Below, piece by piece: positions 48,901 through 59,312 of a DNA stretch of 64,000 bases. How positions within the stretch are numbered: position 1 is the first letter of the stretch; each line of letters starts with the position of its first letter. Both the position numbers and the translations under genes were made by a program. Source of the DNA: Siniperca chuatsi (Eukaryota; Chordata; Actinopteri; Centrarchiformes; Sinipercidae); assembly GCF_020085105.1 (NCBI RefSeq), contig NC_058063.1:17392262-17456261 (forward strand), read 5' to 3'. Under the pieces are notes generated by a model that was given only the letters and a program-made list of their open reading frames with translations, was not told the origin of the DNA and did not search any database.

Positions 48901-51616
48901 CTGTCTGCGTCGAGCCCGCAGCATTCTTAAGGACTCCTCTCACCCCGCACAGACACTGTTTTCTCCCCTTCCTTCTGACAGGCGCCTCCAGACCAGGACC
49001 AGCAGACTGAGAAACAGCTTTTTTTCCAGAGCTGTCTTCCTACTGACCTCTGCCCCCCGCTGATTCCACTGTCCCCTCATATACCTTAACTTTAAATGCT
49101 GCTATATTGTTTTTGCTACATGTATCACATGTTCATTTGCACTACCGGACTATTTATTTATACATATACTGCATCATTTGCACTCCAGTACTATGTACTG
49201 AATACTGCAATAAGTCATCTACTGCACTGTTAACTATTTCTGTCCATCATTTGCACTACTTAATATTCATTGCACTACTGTTCTGCCCAGTCCAATTCAT
49301 TATTGTACATATCCATCAGTATACTACTGTTTATAGTAATGCCATCTGTATATAATAGTACCACTTGTAAAATATTTTCATAATATTGCTCTATCCTGCA
49401 TTTATACACATACTTTATATCCTGCACTTGCTTATTGCACTTCTGGTTAGACCTAAACTGCATTTCGTTGCCTTGTACTTGCACATGTGTGATGACAATA
49501 AAGTTGAATCTAATCTAATCTAAAAAACAACAATTTCACGCCCCTATAATTTTCTGTACACAACAGATTCCAATATGCAACGCTGAAGGCTCTCAAGTTT
49601 AGCTAAATGCTTCGTTACATCCTGTTTGAGTTATCTACAACACTGCTAACAATTAAAAGTTTATATTTTAGGATGAAAAAGTCATCACATAGAGCTTTAA
49701 AGGAAATGTCAAGTCTATTTTACACCTTTGGTGTCATTGTTGTAGCTTTGTCTAAGAGCTTCACTAGAAACAGTTTTCACAGTTCAGTGAGGCCAATATT
49801 AACCTAACTTAATACCTAAGCATTATTGTGAGGTCAAAAAGAAGGGCAACAGTAATGTGTTATGACTGTTTTTTTCATTGCAGGTTGAAACAGATGACAT
49901 ACACATGTACTGTTTTGTGGGAATGAGAAGTCATGCAGACAGCTTCAAGCACTGACTGAAGCACGAGAATGTGGTGATGTTTTCGAAGAACAGGTTTAAT
50001 GCTCTATTTCCCTGGCCTACATTTAAGATGGCTGAAAAACGTTTTCCAGCAAAGTGCTCATGTTGACAATCACTACACTGATGCGATGTCATTGTCACCT
50101 GAGTCTATCAAAACACAACTGTCTCTTACAGTATTGAACTTCCTCATTCCCAATCAATTATGGCATTGATAAAGTTTTCTTAACTTACATAGGGGTGCAG
50201 CTAATTATTGTTTTTATAATTGATTAATCTCTCACAGATCTGAAACGAAGGTTCTCCAGAGTGAGGACTTGCTGCTTTTGTTTGTCATATATAATAGTAA
50301 ACTGAATACCTTTTATTTTTGGACTTCTGGTCAGACAAAACAAAACATTTAAATACATCGCTATGGGCTTCAGGGTGTTGTGATGGGCATTTTTCTAACA
50401 AACAAACTAACAAACGAAAAAATTATGGGCAGATGAATCGATAATGAAAACAATAGTTAGTTGAAGCCATTTTTTTTCCATTAATGGGTTATCATTTATT
50501 CTATAAACTGTCACAAATTCACAAAGCCCAAGGTGATGTCTTCAAATTACTTTAACCAACAGTCCACAACCCCAAAATATTGAATTTACAACGATATAAA
50601 ACAGAGAAAAGCAGCAACCTGAGAACCTGGAACAAGTGAATGTTTTGGGACTTTTACTTGATAAATAACTATTAATTGATTATCAAACCCTATATGTTTT
50701 TGTCAAACAGACAAGTGGCAGGATGTGAAGTAAATGTAAAGTTTATGTGTGTACATATGCACACACTCTCTCCATGTCTCACCGTTCTTGTGGTGGGAAT
50801 GACGACGATGAGGGCCACACAGAAGGCCAAAGACAGCACCAGTCCAGACAGCATGGCTGGAGTCTCCTCTACGCACTGCAGAAAAGCCCTGTGGAATGCC
50901 TGATAGCAGCAACACATTCCCTCTTTCACACTGTGCCTGGAATGGGTGCTTCGCCTGTCCTCGTCTCTGTCCTCCTCGTCCCACCTGACATCGATGCTGT
51001 CCCTTGTCTGGTAGACTTCGGATGAGACGTCAGGAAATGCGGGCGAACTGCCACTGAGCGAGTTTTCTGCTGTTGGTTTAACAATCAAGTCTGTTTTGGA
51101 ATCGCCTGTGCCATCGTCTGGACTATTTTTGGTGTTTTTGTTAGAATGAGAAGTGTCTAAACTGGGTTTGGAGAAATTCACAGGAGAGATAGGGCTCGTC
51201 TTTTCAAAGGAGCTTCCATCGAGCTCAGATAACGAACTGCCGCCGTTCGTTTGCGATGAAGTACTGTTGTCAGTTTGTAGCTTATCCGAGGATGAGTTGA
51301 CCGGGGTATCGTGATCAGTAGCCTGCGGGGTCACACCTGTTCCCCTCAACAAAGAATTTGCCTCGAGAGGTTCAGTGGCCTGCTCTGTTTTCGCCACACC
51401 CACCTCTACGGAACTGAGTCCTGATTGCGAAATGTTAGTGTCACTTCTTTGTTCGGATTGTTTTACGCCGTCTGTTGCTTGGCTGAAGTCGTCAAGCTCC
51501 AGGATATTGCCCTCCCCATTGCTGGAGACAGCCATAATGTCCGGCACTATAGACACCTGTGATGGTTCTTCTCCAGGCCCCCCCTTTTCCTGAAAACCTT
51601 GTGACTCATTAGGCAT
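33949..51616 (-). CDS. adcy4: Membrane adenylyl cyclase, ADCY2/4/7 group, adcy4-like, with a long N-terminal extension
   Basis: Twenty-five coding exons: 50783-51616, 46953-47150, 46669-46830, 45699-45848, 44981-45135, 44264-44375, 44012-44139, 43225-43383, 42903-43062, 42242-42418, 41874-41905, 41651-41704, 41168-41231, 40896-40993, 40508-40592, 39891-40028, 39647-39727, 38715-38890, 37217-37301, 36861-37019, 36151-36297, 35940-36047, 35641-35755, 35065-35189, 33949-34083. Total 3,837 nt, 1,278 residues. It makes cAMP from ATP at the plasma membrane under G-protein control. Seen: an extra Ser/Thr/Asp-rich N-terminus (about 1-240); first TM about 253-273; two six-TM blocks; C1a with metal-binding Asp505 (LYADIVGF) and Asp549 (LGDCYYC); C2 with Lys1132 (KIKTIG), Asp1212 (QYDIWGN), Asn1219/Arg1223 (NVASR) and Lys1259 (VKGKGE). 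The spacings equal those of AC5 and AC2, so it should be active. FIFTGG and QMLVSK favour ADCY4; C2 also resembles ADCY2 and ADCY7. Human ADCY4 has 1,077 residues. Confidence 0.9.
36659..36740 (+). repeat. Short interspersed repeat fragment (AGGGTTGCAGCTAAC)
   Basis: TTAGGGTTGCAGCTAACTTTC resembles the start of the copies at 7786 and 50190. It is truncated and lies in an adcy4 intron. Confidence 0.35.
37840..37975 (+). repeat. Retroelement 3'-end-like fragment
   Basis: AAGTACTTTGTAACTTTTGTT followed by a TATATAAATAAG end matches the end of the element at 51885-52146. It lies in an adcy4 intron. Confidence 0.45.
38150..38505 (+). repeat. Interspersed repeat, GTTGCAACTAAC family, copy 2
   Basis: TCAATTATTTTCC, TGATTAATCCAATG, a CAAGAGCTCAAGGTGATGTC block and a closing GATTAATTGACTAATCC segment occur in the same order as in the other copies. 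It lies in an adcy4 intron. Confidence 0.6.
44190..44208. repeat. (TA)n microsatellite
   Basis: About nine TA units, in an adcy4 intron 55 bases from exon 6. Confidence 0.85.
46400..46625 (+). repeat. Fish-type interspersed repeat (TTAGCTTCATATTTAGC family)
   Basis: GCCAAGCTAGGCTAGGCTG, then CTAGCTTCATATTTAGC, TTACAGCCATGAGAG and a CTCATCTAACTAACTC end form a layout widely repeated in fish. It ends about 45 bases from the adcy4 exon 3 donor. Confidence 0.5.
47890..49523 (+). mobile_element. 5'-truncated, inactive LINE (reverse transcriptase region plus 3' UTR)
   Basis: It encodes the middle and C-terminal part of a non-LTR reverse transcriptase in three broken frames. These carry a [10 protein letters not shown] block (near 47970), [13 protein letters not shown] (near 48080), [13 protein letters not shown] (near 48280), FADN (near 48385), then [17 protein letters not shown] and [15 protein letters not shown] (48500-48800), ending near 49060. 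About 450 bases of 3' UTR follow, finishing in (TCTAA)n at about 49507-49523. The box holding the first catalytic Asp (normally after RNTY) is deleted and the FADD motif reads FADN. L2/CR1-type affiliation is likely but not certain. It lies antisense in the first adcy4 coding intron. Confidence 0.88.
48485..49063 (+). pseudogene. C-terminal reverse transcriptase fragment of the LINE
   Basis: The longest intact frame of the element (192 codons) covers the region after the catalytic motif, including the thumb-like [19 protein letters not shown] and [17 protein letters not shown] segments and a [10 protein letters not shown] end. It has no methionine-led function of its own; it is the tail of a broken polyprotein. 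Confidence 0.8.
50190..50690 (+). repeat. Interspersed repeat, GTTGCAACTAAC family, copy 3
   Basis: GGGGTGCAGCTAATTATTG, TTGATTAATCTC, and later CAAAGCCCAAGGTGATGTC and AACTATTAATTGATTATC blocks. It appears to be a nested or duplicated pair of copies. It lies in the first adcy4 coding intron. Confidence 0.55.
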
Positions 51617-51884
51617 TGTGACCTGTGTGAGTGTGAGGGATTTTGCCTGTCTATCGACTTTGCTCACTTTGCTTTTCCCGTCTGTCTGTCTCTCTGTCCA
51701 CTTGTCTACATGATAAATACACACTAGAATAGTATTTACATCTTTATCTTTTCCTTGTCAGGTGTTGTTTATGTCTGTGCAACAGGGAGAACTTCCACCT
51801 ATGTCTGTGTGTCAGATTAAATTAATTAAAACAAATAAATATGGTAGCAACTCCTCTGTTTTGAATACTCTCCTACAGCTATCC

Positions 51885-52146
51885 TCCTAAGAACTCCCTG
51901 CCCGATGAAAGTCAGTGGCTTCTTTTAAATCTAAGCTTAAAACGTACTTTTGTCCTTTAAGCCTTCCCTGATTTCATCTGATTCAAATTTTTATTATTTA
52001 TTATGGTTTGTTTAATATTTTTATTCTATTACTGCTGTGTTTTATTTGTTTTTATGTTATGTTTTATGTGTTCTTTGCTTGCTATGTGAAGCACTTTGTA
52101 ACTTTGTTTTGATAAGTGCTATATAAATAGATATTATTATTATTAA
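51885..52146 (+). repeat. Retroelement 3'-end fragment
   Basis: A pyrimidine-rich stretch ends in AAGCACTTTGTAACTTTG, then GATAAGTGCTATATAAATAG and an (ATT)n end, a 3' terminus common to many fish retroposons. A shorter relative is at 37840-37975. It lies in the adcy4 5' UTR intron. Confidence 0.55.
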
Positions 52147-52149
52147 GAG

Positions 52150-53370
52150 ATCATCAAAATAGATTATGACAATGGAGATGGTGACACATGTTCGTTCTGA
52201 GGTTACATTAATCCGTTAAGGTCCCAGAGTTTGCTGATAAGGAATCTTAAACCATAGCATAATCTTCTTTGACGAGTGCTGATCCATATTGGATGGAAGA
52301 AGAGTTGTGCTGCCAAAAAAAAAAGAACACACAATACAATCAGCTTACAGCAAAGAATAAACAAAGCTAAACATATATTTTCACTGTGAAGCAGAGAGAC
52401 GAGAAGAAAGTCATACCTGAGCATAGTTTTAATGCCATTTTAATTACTTATTCTAGTCATTTCCCCATTATGCAAAAAACTTGTTAGTCTAGCTGTGGGC
52501 TCTTCCCCAGTGACACACACGTAAACACTATTCAGGTGTGTACTGGAGTGACATATGAGTGACGCACCCAGTGCACATTAAAAAAATGTTTTCCAGTCAC
52601 CACCTACACTCAGTGGTTTTCTCTGATCTGCCTCTGTGTTGCTTTCCTCTTTTGCTTCTTCTTCCCTGTCATCTGACAAAAAACACAACTGTCTGACTGT
52701 ACCCTATCAGTGTGCAAAATATCATGACTACCTTCCTCATATGCAGTCTGCTTCAATGTCACCATTAATTCCAGGATTAAAAACCTCTCTTTAATCTGTC
52801 TCTTCTGCTACAGGTACACATCTGATTTAATAGCAAAGTCATGGAGGGATTAAACAGTAATTCACCTGATTCATCCGTTCACCTTGATTGACGTTCCCAG
52901 TGTAGCAGATCAGCTTTATGCTGTGCCCTTTTACATTAAATGACAAGCATCTGGTTTCTTTTGTACGCTTTTAAAAGGAGGCACTGTCTTTTTAAGGCCA
53001 AAACACTTCTGTGACACTATGTGGTGATGACAGTACATATATTGTTCTTACTTGTGTTAACTGCAGTTCCACTGGTGTCCTTTTTCCCTCTCTGCTGGTT
53101 TCACTACTCTGTTCTGCTTGTTTGTAAAGCACTTTGCGAAAGGAAATGGGGTTTTCCAAAACTAACACAGACCTCTTTAATTCAAAATCAAACCAGGAAC
53201 ATTGTATTTTTATTTGTTTTAATTTAATATTACTTACCTGGTCCAGCATCAGTGCTTTCCCAGTTAAGATTAAGGTGGACCCAGTTAATTTGACTTTTCG
53301 GTCACTTTTACAGTAGATGAGTGACATGTTTTCAAATGACAGACATAGGCTAACATCTCCTATGGCACTT
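52150..53370. other. adcy4 5' UTR intron, no feature recognised
   Basis: AT-rich sequence without a supported exon or repeat. Confidence 0.45.
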
Positions 53371-53374
53371 TAAC

Positions 53375-53705
53375 CTAGGGCTGCAACTTTGTTTTTATTA
53401 TTGATTAATTGGTCCATTATGTTCTCTCAATTAAACCATTAGCCTAATTGTTTTTTCTACAAAATGTTAGAAATAACTTCAAAATGACGATTACAAATTC
53501 CCAGAGCCCAAGGTGAAGTCCTCCAACTGCTTGTTTTGTTCGACTAACACTTTGAAACCCCCAAATATTTCGGTTATCACATAAGACAAACAAAAGCAGC
53601 ACCTCCTCATATTTGAGAGGGTGCAACCAGCAAATGTTTGACATTTTTGCTTGAAAAAAAAATAAGTTTCTGTGTATCAATTAATCAACTCTTTTTTAAA
53701 GCTCT
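53375..53705 (+). repeat. Interspersed repeat, GTTGCAACTAAC family, copy 4
   Basis: CTAGGGCTGCAACTTTG, TTGATTAATTGGTCC, CAGAGCCCAAGGTGAAGTC and GTGTATCAATTAATCAAC blocks in the expected order. It lies in the adcy4 5' UTR intron. Confidence 0.6.
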
Positions 53706-54332
53706 AATTGTTTATACTGAATATTATATGATTAAGTGTCTGCAGTGATTCTAGTGATTACAATGTAAAGCAAAATGTCCTCCAATTTTGGTTATAATAA
53801 AGTTATTTTTGTCATTAGGTCAAAGTGGACCGAGATAATTATAGAAAGAACCTGTCCAACAAAAGATGGCAAAAGATGTTACCACCGATAACTAGCTTTA
53901 TCTGTCGCAGGTGTAACGTTAAGCCTTCACAAAAGTCACTTTAATTATCAGTTAGTTAGCTATAACTAGCTTAAATATAAAAGCATGGAGTCGTCTCTCA
54001 TCATGAAATCCCTTTATTGGTCATATAGGACTAAAAACTACAGCTGAAAGTAATTTTTTAACCAGTTAATGTATCGTTTATTGGTTAACTTTGTATGGCA
54101 ATCCTGTAACATTACCAAACAGTTGTTAGCTTGTTAGTCAGTTATCTTATGATATCACTATTAAAGGTTCAGTAACGTTGACTTATTTAACGTTATTAAA
54201 AGAGTTCAAGAGGCTTCATTAACTGAGTGACATGACAGAACAAACACTGGGTTTGGACATTAACATAATAGTTGAAGCACGAAAAGTAATTTTAAGGAAG
54301 CTAATGTTTATAAAGATAAATAATATTCTTAC

Positions 54333-54650
54333 CTCATTGTATATTAACGTCTCGTCGCTCTCTCGCTTATAACGTTACACACGATAAGGTTAATTTCCCT
54401 CTACGTCTGTATCGCTCAACTTCCTCCGTCAACCTTTTAATGTTGCGAACTCACAAACACTTTTAACCTTTAAACGCGGGTAAAAAGTCGAGAATATGGC
54501 TTTAAAATAGTCTTTTCTTCTCAAAAACTAGACGTTAAAAAAGCCTCCGTCTGGTTCTGCGCACGAGCCTGTGAAGTTGGAGCGCGAGGCAGGTGAGTGC
54601 GTGGGGCGTGCGCACACGTGCACGAGCGCTCTGGTCCCGCTCTATGCAAA
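54333..54650 (-). promoter_or_regulatory. adcy4 non-coding first exon and CpG-rich promoter
   Basis: A donor GAG|GTAAGAA (GT at 54331-54332) defines the lower end of an untranslated exon starting at 54333. The stretch above it to about 54650 has the densest CpG in this part of the window (GCGCGAGGC, GGGGCGTGCGCAC). A possible acceptor for the coding exon lies near 51730. The transcription start is inferred. Confidence 0.5.
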
Positions 54651-55094
54651 GAGGATGAGGTAAACAGAGAGGCAGAGGGATGGAGAGGAAGGACAGGTCA
54701 AAGGTCAGACTGCAGATGTGTTAAACGAGAGGGATAGACGCTGTCAGCCTTTCTTGGCATTACGTTTTAATATAAAGACATGTTGTCAAAGCCTGTATAA
54801 ATCAGTTGCCACTTTATTAAGTGCACCTAGCTAGAGCTAATGCAACAGCCCCGCAACAAATCATCAATGAAGGTTATAATGTTCAGTTTTTATTTTAGAA
54901 ACGTGCTGATTCCACTTTATGATCATTTTGAAGGCTGTAGTTTGTGGTGCTGGTGTATGAATTGTATTATGTTAAATAGAGGGGTGTTTCTTTTCTTTCA
55001 GAGTATCAGTGTGGAACAGTACAAGTAAACTACTTATCACATTTTTCCTGCTAACCCAACCCCAGGCATCCAGCTGACATAGGACACACACATG
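54651..55094. other. Intergenic stretch upstream of adcy4
   Basis: No supported gene. A CAGTTGCCACTTTATTAAG segment near 54801-54819 resembles a fragment at 3050-3064. Confidence 0.4.
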
Positions 55095-55310
55095 CATACA
55101 TTTTTCCTCTTACCTGTAGTACTATTTATCAAGCTAGATTGTTTTGGCGTGAGTTGCCGAGTTATATAGTTAGATATCGGCCGTAGAGATGTCTGCATTT
55201 TTTGAATATAATGGGACTATATGGCACTCGGATTGTGGTGCTCAAAGTGCCAAAACATACATTTGAAAAACTCAACAGCACGGGGCAAGACTACAGTTTG
55301 AGGGGGAAAA
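55095..55310. repeat. Single-arm relative of the foldback element at 7081-7541
   Basis: TCTTACCTGTAGTACTATTTA, GTTTTGGCGTGAGTTG, GAGATGTCTGCATTTTTTG and ATTTGAAAAACTCAACAGC match, inverted, the blocks of the right half of 7315-7520. It is intergenic. Confidence 0.65.
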
Positions 55311-55989
55311 TTTGGGGCATATTTGGGGTATTCTACAATAAAAACAAAGAGACATTACTATAAAAGAGCATGTACTCTATGCTTTACCAACCTACCCTGA
55401 TTAAACAGAAGACACTTTATTTTTCTCTCCTCTGTGTGCCCCTCTGTCTTATTTGTTTTTTTCAAATCAAAACTGTTTATTGGTGTAGTAATATTTCCCC
55501 ATATTGCAAGACAAGCACATTTACAACATCAGCAAACACTCATACTGTTGTGAAGATGGTGTAGCTGCAGGTTTTAGTGCCAGATGAAAGATGTATAGTC
55601 TTCATGGTGAGCCTTGCATGAATTTTCTGTCATGTCAGCCAGATGTACTTAGTACACTTACTTAAGTACAGTGCAGTACAGTTTAAGTACAGTCTAGAGC
55701 TACATCCAAGCAAGTGTTTCCATTTTGGAAAAGTTTTCAAGAGGAAATATGTTTTTCAATCCACTACATTTACCCAACAGCTGTTTTTACTTCAGTTTAA
55801 AATTTAACTTGCAAACAAACAATGACCTCATGACATTTGATACCTCCTGCTTATTGGCCCACCTGCATTAAAGTACTGTTCACACCATATCTAACAAATA
55901 AGTAATTTAAAACAAAAAGGACCTTTTATTTAATGGCTGGTTTTAATTTTGATACTAGAATGCTGCAAGTTACTTAAACATAAAGTCTC

Positions 55990-56320
55990 CACAAGACTCA
56001 ATGTGTTAACGTTAACACACATTTTTGGATTATTATCTTTGCACATTACACATATTCTTTATACTTTATACTGTGAACTTTTGCACACTCCTTGGTAAAT
56101 ATTGTGCACATTCCATCCTCTTCGTTTCAAACACTGTACAGCTCTTTTCATTTTAAAAACAGATATTTTACATATTTTTAATTGTAACTTTCTCTTTTCT
56201 TCTTGCCTTTTGCGGTACTCGTTCTTCCTTTTTCTTTTCTCACTATGTTTATTGTTATGCACCAGCGAATTCCTGTATGAAAACCTACTTGGCAATAAAC
56301 CTGATTCTGATTCTGATTAG
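55990..56320 (+). repeat. Retroelement 3' end with TTCTGATTCTGATT tail
   Basis: A low-complexity sequence with TTTGCACATTA and TTTTGCACACTCC ends CAATAAACCTGATTCTG and a repeated TTCTGATT tail at 56300-56320. The tail is shared with 3424 and 26658. It is intergenic. Confidence 0.5.
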
Positions 56321-59260
56321 ATAAATTGTGAACGCCAATTGGTGCAAAACATAACAATGAATACAGCTATATCTAGTTCTGAATAAACACAGCACTCAAC
56401 ATAAGCGCTGTAACAAGCAGTTTTATTTCATTATAATAAAAAACTATTATCCACTGGGGACCAGGTAACCTAATGGATAATAATCAGATGGATAATAAAA
56501 TACATTTTCGAATGCAGGACCTTTAGCTCTTTTGTGTAGAAGCTTACTGTTAATTCATCTGTTCGCTTACCGTATGTTGTGCATGTTCACCATCTGATAG
56601 GCAGTGCATTGGCTGTTTGAATAGTTAAATAAGCATTTTGAATAATGCCAAATGCAAAACAAAGGGAATCTGGATATAACCCAAGAACAGAAGGCCAGCT
56701 GTGAGACACAGCAAAATTTCAACAGGAAAACAAACAACTCAGCAAACAATCAAGAGAACAACACGGTCTAGCAAGAACACCGGAATACACACTGGTTGGC
56801 TTGCACTTTCACTTTGGCTTCATCTCTTTCTCTGTCTCTATAAAATAACCATCAAATAGGCTAACTAGTAACCAAAATGGGTAAAGTGGCAGTGCTCTAA
56901 ACACTTTTAACCAATATTTTGGCTCCACACATTCCAATAAGTACTTAACATTTATTTAAGGAAAGTACAATGAAGGCACACACACACAATCGGAAGAAAT
57001 GGAACTGTAGACGTTAGATAAGACATTATGCAACAGTCAAAACACTGACTTTGTAGGATGCAAAGACAAACCAAGCATCTCTGGTGGTTTCATGACTGGA
57101 GTTTATAGTAACAGTTTATAGTATACTGTATGTTTATTGCAAGCTAGAGTTCCCTCTCATAAGTAGTCGTTAAGCTGGAGGTCAACAGTGTGCCTTCTTA
57201 GTGCTTAAGGACGAAGCATCAGCACAGCAAAACATCATATGTGTACTCACATCTGCGTGTCACCAAACCTACGCACATAAACACTCGCAGTCTAACCACA
57301 TTTGCACCTAATGACTGAAATGAAAACAGATGTATGGATCAAACAGTTATACTATTAACACTGCAGAAACAAAAAGAGACTGATGTGCACAAATCTGTTC
57401 CCCTGGTGCATGCTGGGAGGCTCGCCACTGCACCCACCCTCCTGGGATGCTAAATGATTTATAATTTATAATTCTCTAATCCATTTGGACATATTTACAT
57501 CATGCAGTATATAGTTTTGAGGCACAACATACCATATATAGTAATTTGTGCCTTATAAATAACATTCCTATAAAAACGAAATGCTGCTCTTTGAGTTTTG
57601 TTGCACTCACTGTTACCTACCTGTACTTCTCCATTATTGTATGGTAAGCAATTTTTTTAAACAGGTGTTACAAAGACAGAACAGACCTACAGTCACCACA
57701 CACTATATCATAGTTTAATTTAAACTCCTGTAAAGGTTTACTGGGCAAGTCCATTGAGCCTCCAGTGAAAATTCTCTCTTTCTTGTGCAGGATGTTCCCA
57801 AAATAGATGTGCTGTCTGTTTGCAGTATTGTTTACAACTCACCTAACCGGTTTAATATCTATTCTCGGAAAGAGACCACTTAATCCGCCTCTGTGTAGTC
57901 CAAAAAAGAAACAAGTCATCCTACATTAAGGCTTAATCTATTTTTCCTGTGTAAACACAAAAGTATGTATTGTGTAATCATTTTTTAAATATGTTTGTTA
58001 GGACAAACAAAACAAAGAAGTTACAATAGCAAGAGGAAACGGAAGAAGGCGAAGAAGACAGAAAAGCAACTCAGGAAAAAAATACAAACAGACAGAACGA
58101 CATTCTCAGCATTTTGTAGATGCATCTGCTTCTGTATCTTCTTCTCCCTTTTATTTCTCAGCCATTTTGGAGAAAACCTCAACTGAGCAGAACCCTCTCC
58201 AGACTACAGTAGACTACTACTTTAGTGTCATCTTTTTCGTGTTATGTTGATTAGTTTGGTCTTCACTAAGTGTTTCTGATGGCAAGGAATGCAAGAAGCG
58301 CACTGCAGACTTCACTCCAAAATCCAGCTTTCCAATAAATTGGGGGTGAATAATGACTTAAATTAAGTTGTCCATTTGCTCAGTAATATAGTTTCAGGTC
58401 AGCTCACTCTGCTCTAAAACATGAATAAACTCAGAAAGGCTGTTCACTAGGATCTAAGAGGACATGTTAATTGCTGTTTTGGCCATTACACTTAAATGTT
58501 TGCATCTGCAGTGATAATTTCTGGGCAAACATCATAATAAGCTTTTACTGATTCTGATTTAACACATGGTCTCGTAAAAACTGAGGCAACATTGATAAAA
58601 TCTCAAATCACTGCAGAGAGGTTTGAACATGAAACTGTGGCAAAGGAGAACGCTGTTAGGAAAGGGCAGAAACGGGAAAATAAGTCTTCAAAACATGGAC
58701 ATATGCTCGAAGAAAAATGTACAGAAAGAATTTCATTTTTAACATATTTAATTGCACACTGACATTAAGTGTTTGTGAAGTGCGACCTCTGGTGGAAATT
58801 GTCATGAACAGCATTTTATTTCAATCCTAAATTTGTTGTCAACTCCCTGTGACTGACAAGAAGAGATTCATAGTCTAAATAAATGGTATGCAGTAACACA
58901 ACATCTCACTGTCCACATTTACAGTAACTGCTGGGTATATATGTAATATCTGTCATATAAAAGGCACCTTAAAATAATATGTGGTTTTGCACCTGGACAG
59001 CATCGAGTGAGGTTACCCTGAACCCACTATGTGCTATTTATATGACAAGTCAAACTGTTTGCTGTGAAAAAGGTCTGCGAAACTGATTCATTTGGGAAAG
59101 ATTTAAAAATGCTGCACGGCTATTAATCTTTGGGCATGAAAGACTGAACCACTGGTTTAGTTTGTATTTACTCATATTATTCTTATTAAAGAAGATTTTT
59201 TTTTAACTATGTGTATGTGTACTCAAACTACTTAAACTGATCTAGTATGAACACTGGCTT
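56321..59260. other. Intergenic stretch between khnyn and adcy4
   Basis: AT-rich, no supported gene. Short frames present are not conserved in character. Confidence 0.5.
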
Positions 59261-59312
59261 CTGTTATGAATTGGCACTATATAAATAAAATTTAATTTAA
59301 TTGAATTGGCTC
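59260..59312 (+). repeat. Retroposon 3'-end fragment
   Basis: GAATTGGCACTATATAAATA followed by an AAATTTAATTTAATTGAATTG end resembles the common fish retroposon 3' terminus. Confidence 0.4.

Noticed and set aside
47915-49063. A functional reverse transcriptase gene
   Set aside because: Broken into three frames, missing the first catalytic segment and with FADN in place of FADD.
33949-51616. Naming the cyclase adcy7 or adcy2
   Set aside because: C2 shows ADCY2-like ([12 protein letters not shown]) and ADCY7-like traits, but FIFTGG, QMLVSK and the adjacent khnyn favour adcy4. The choice remains open to a phylogeny.
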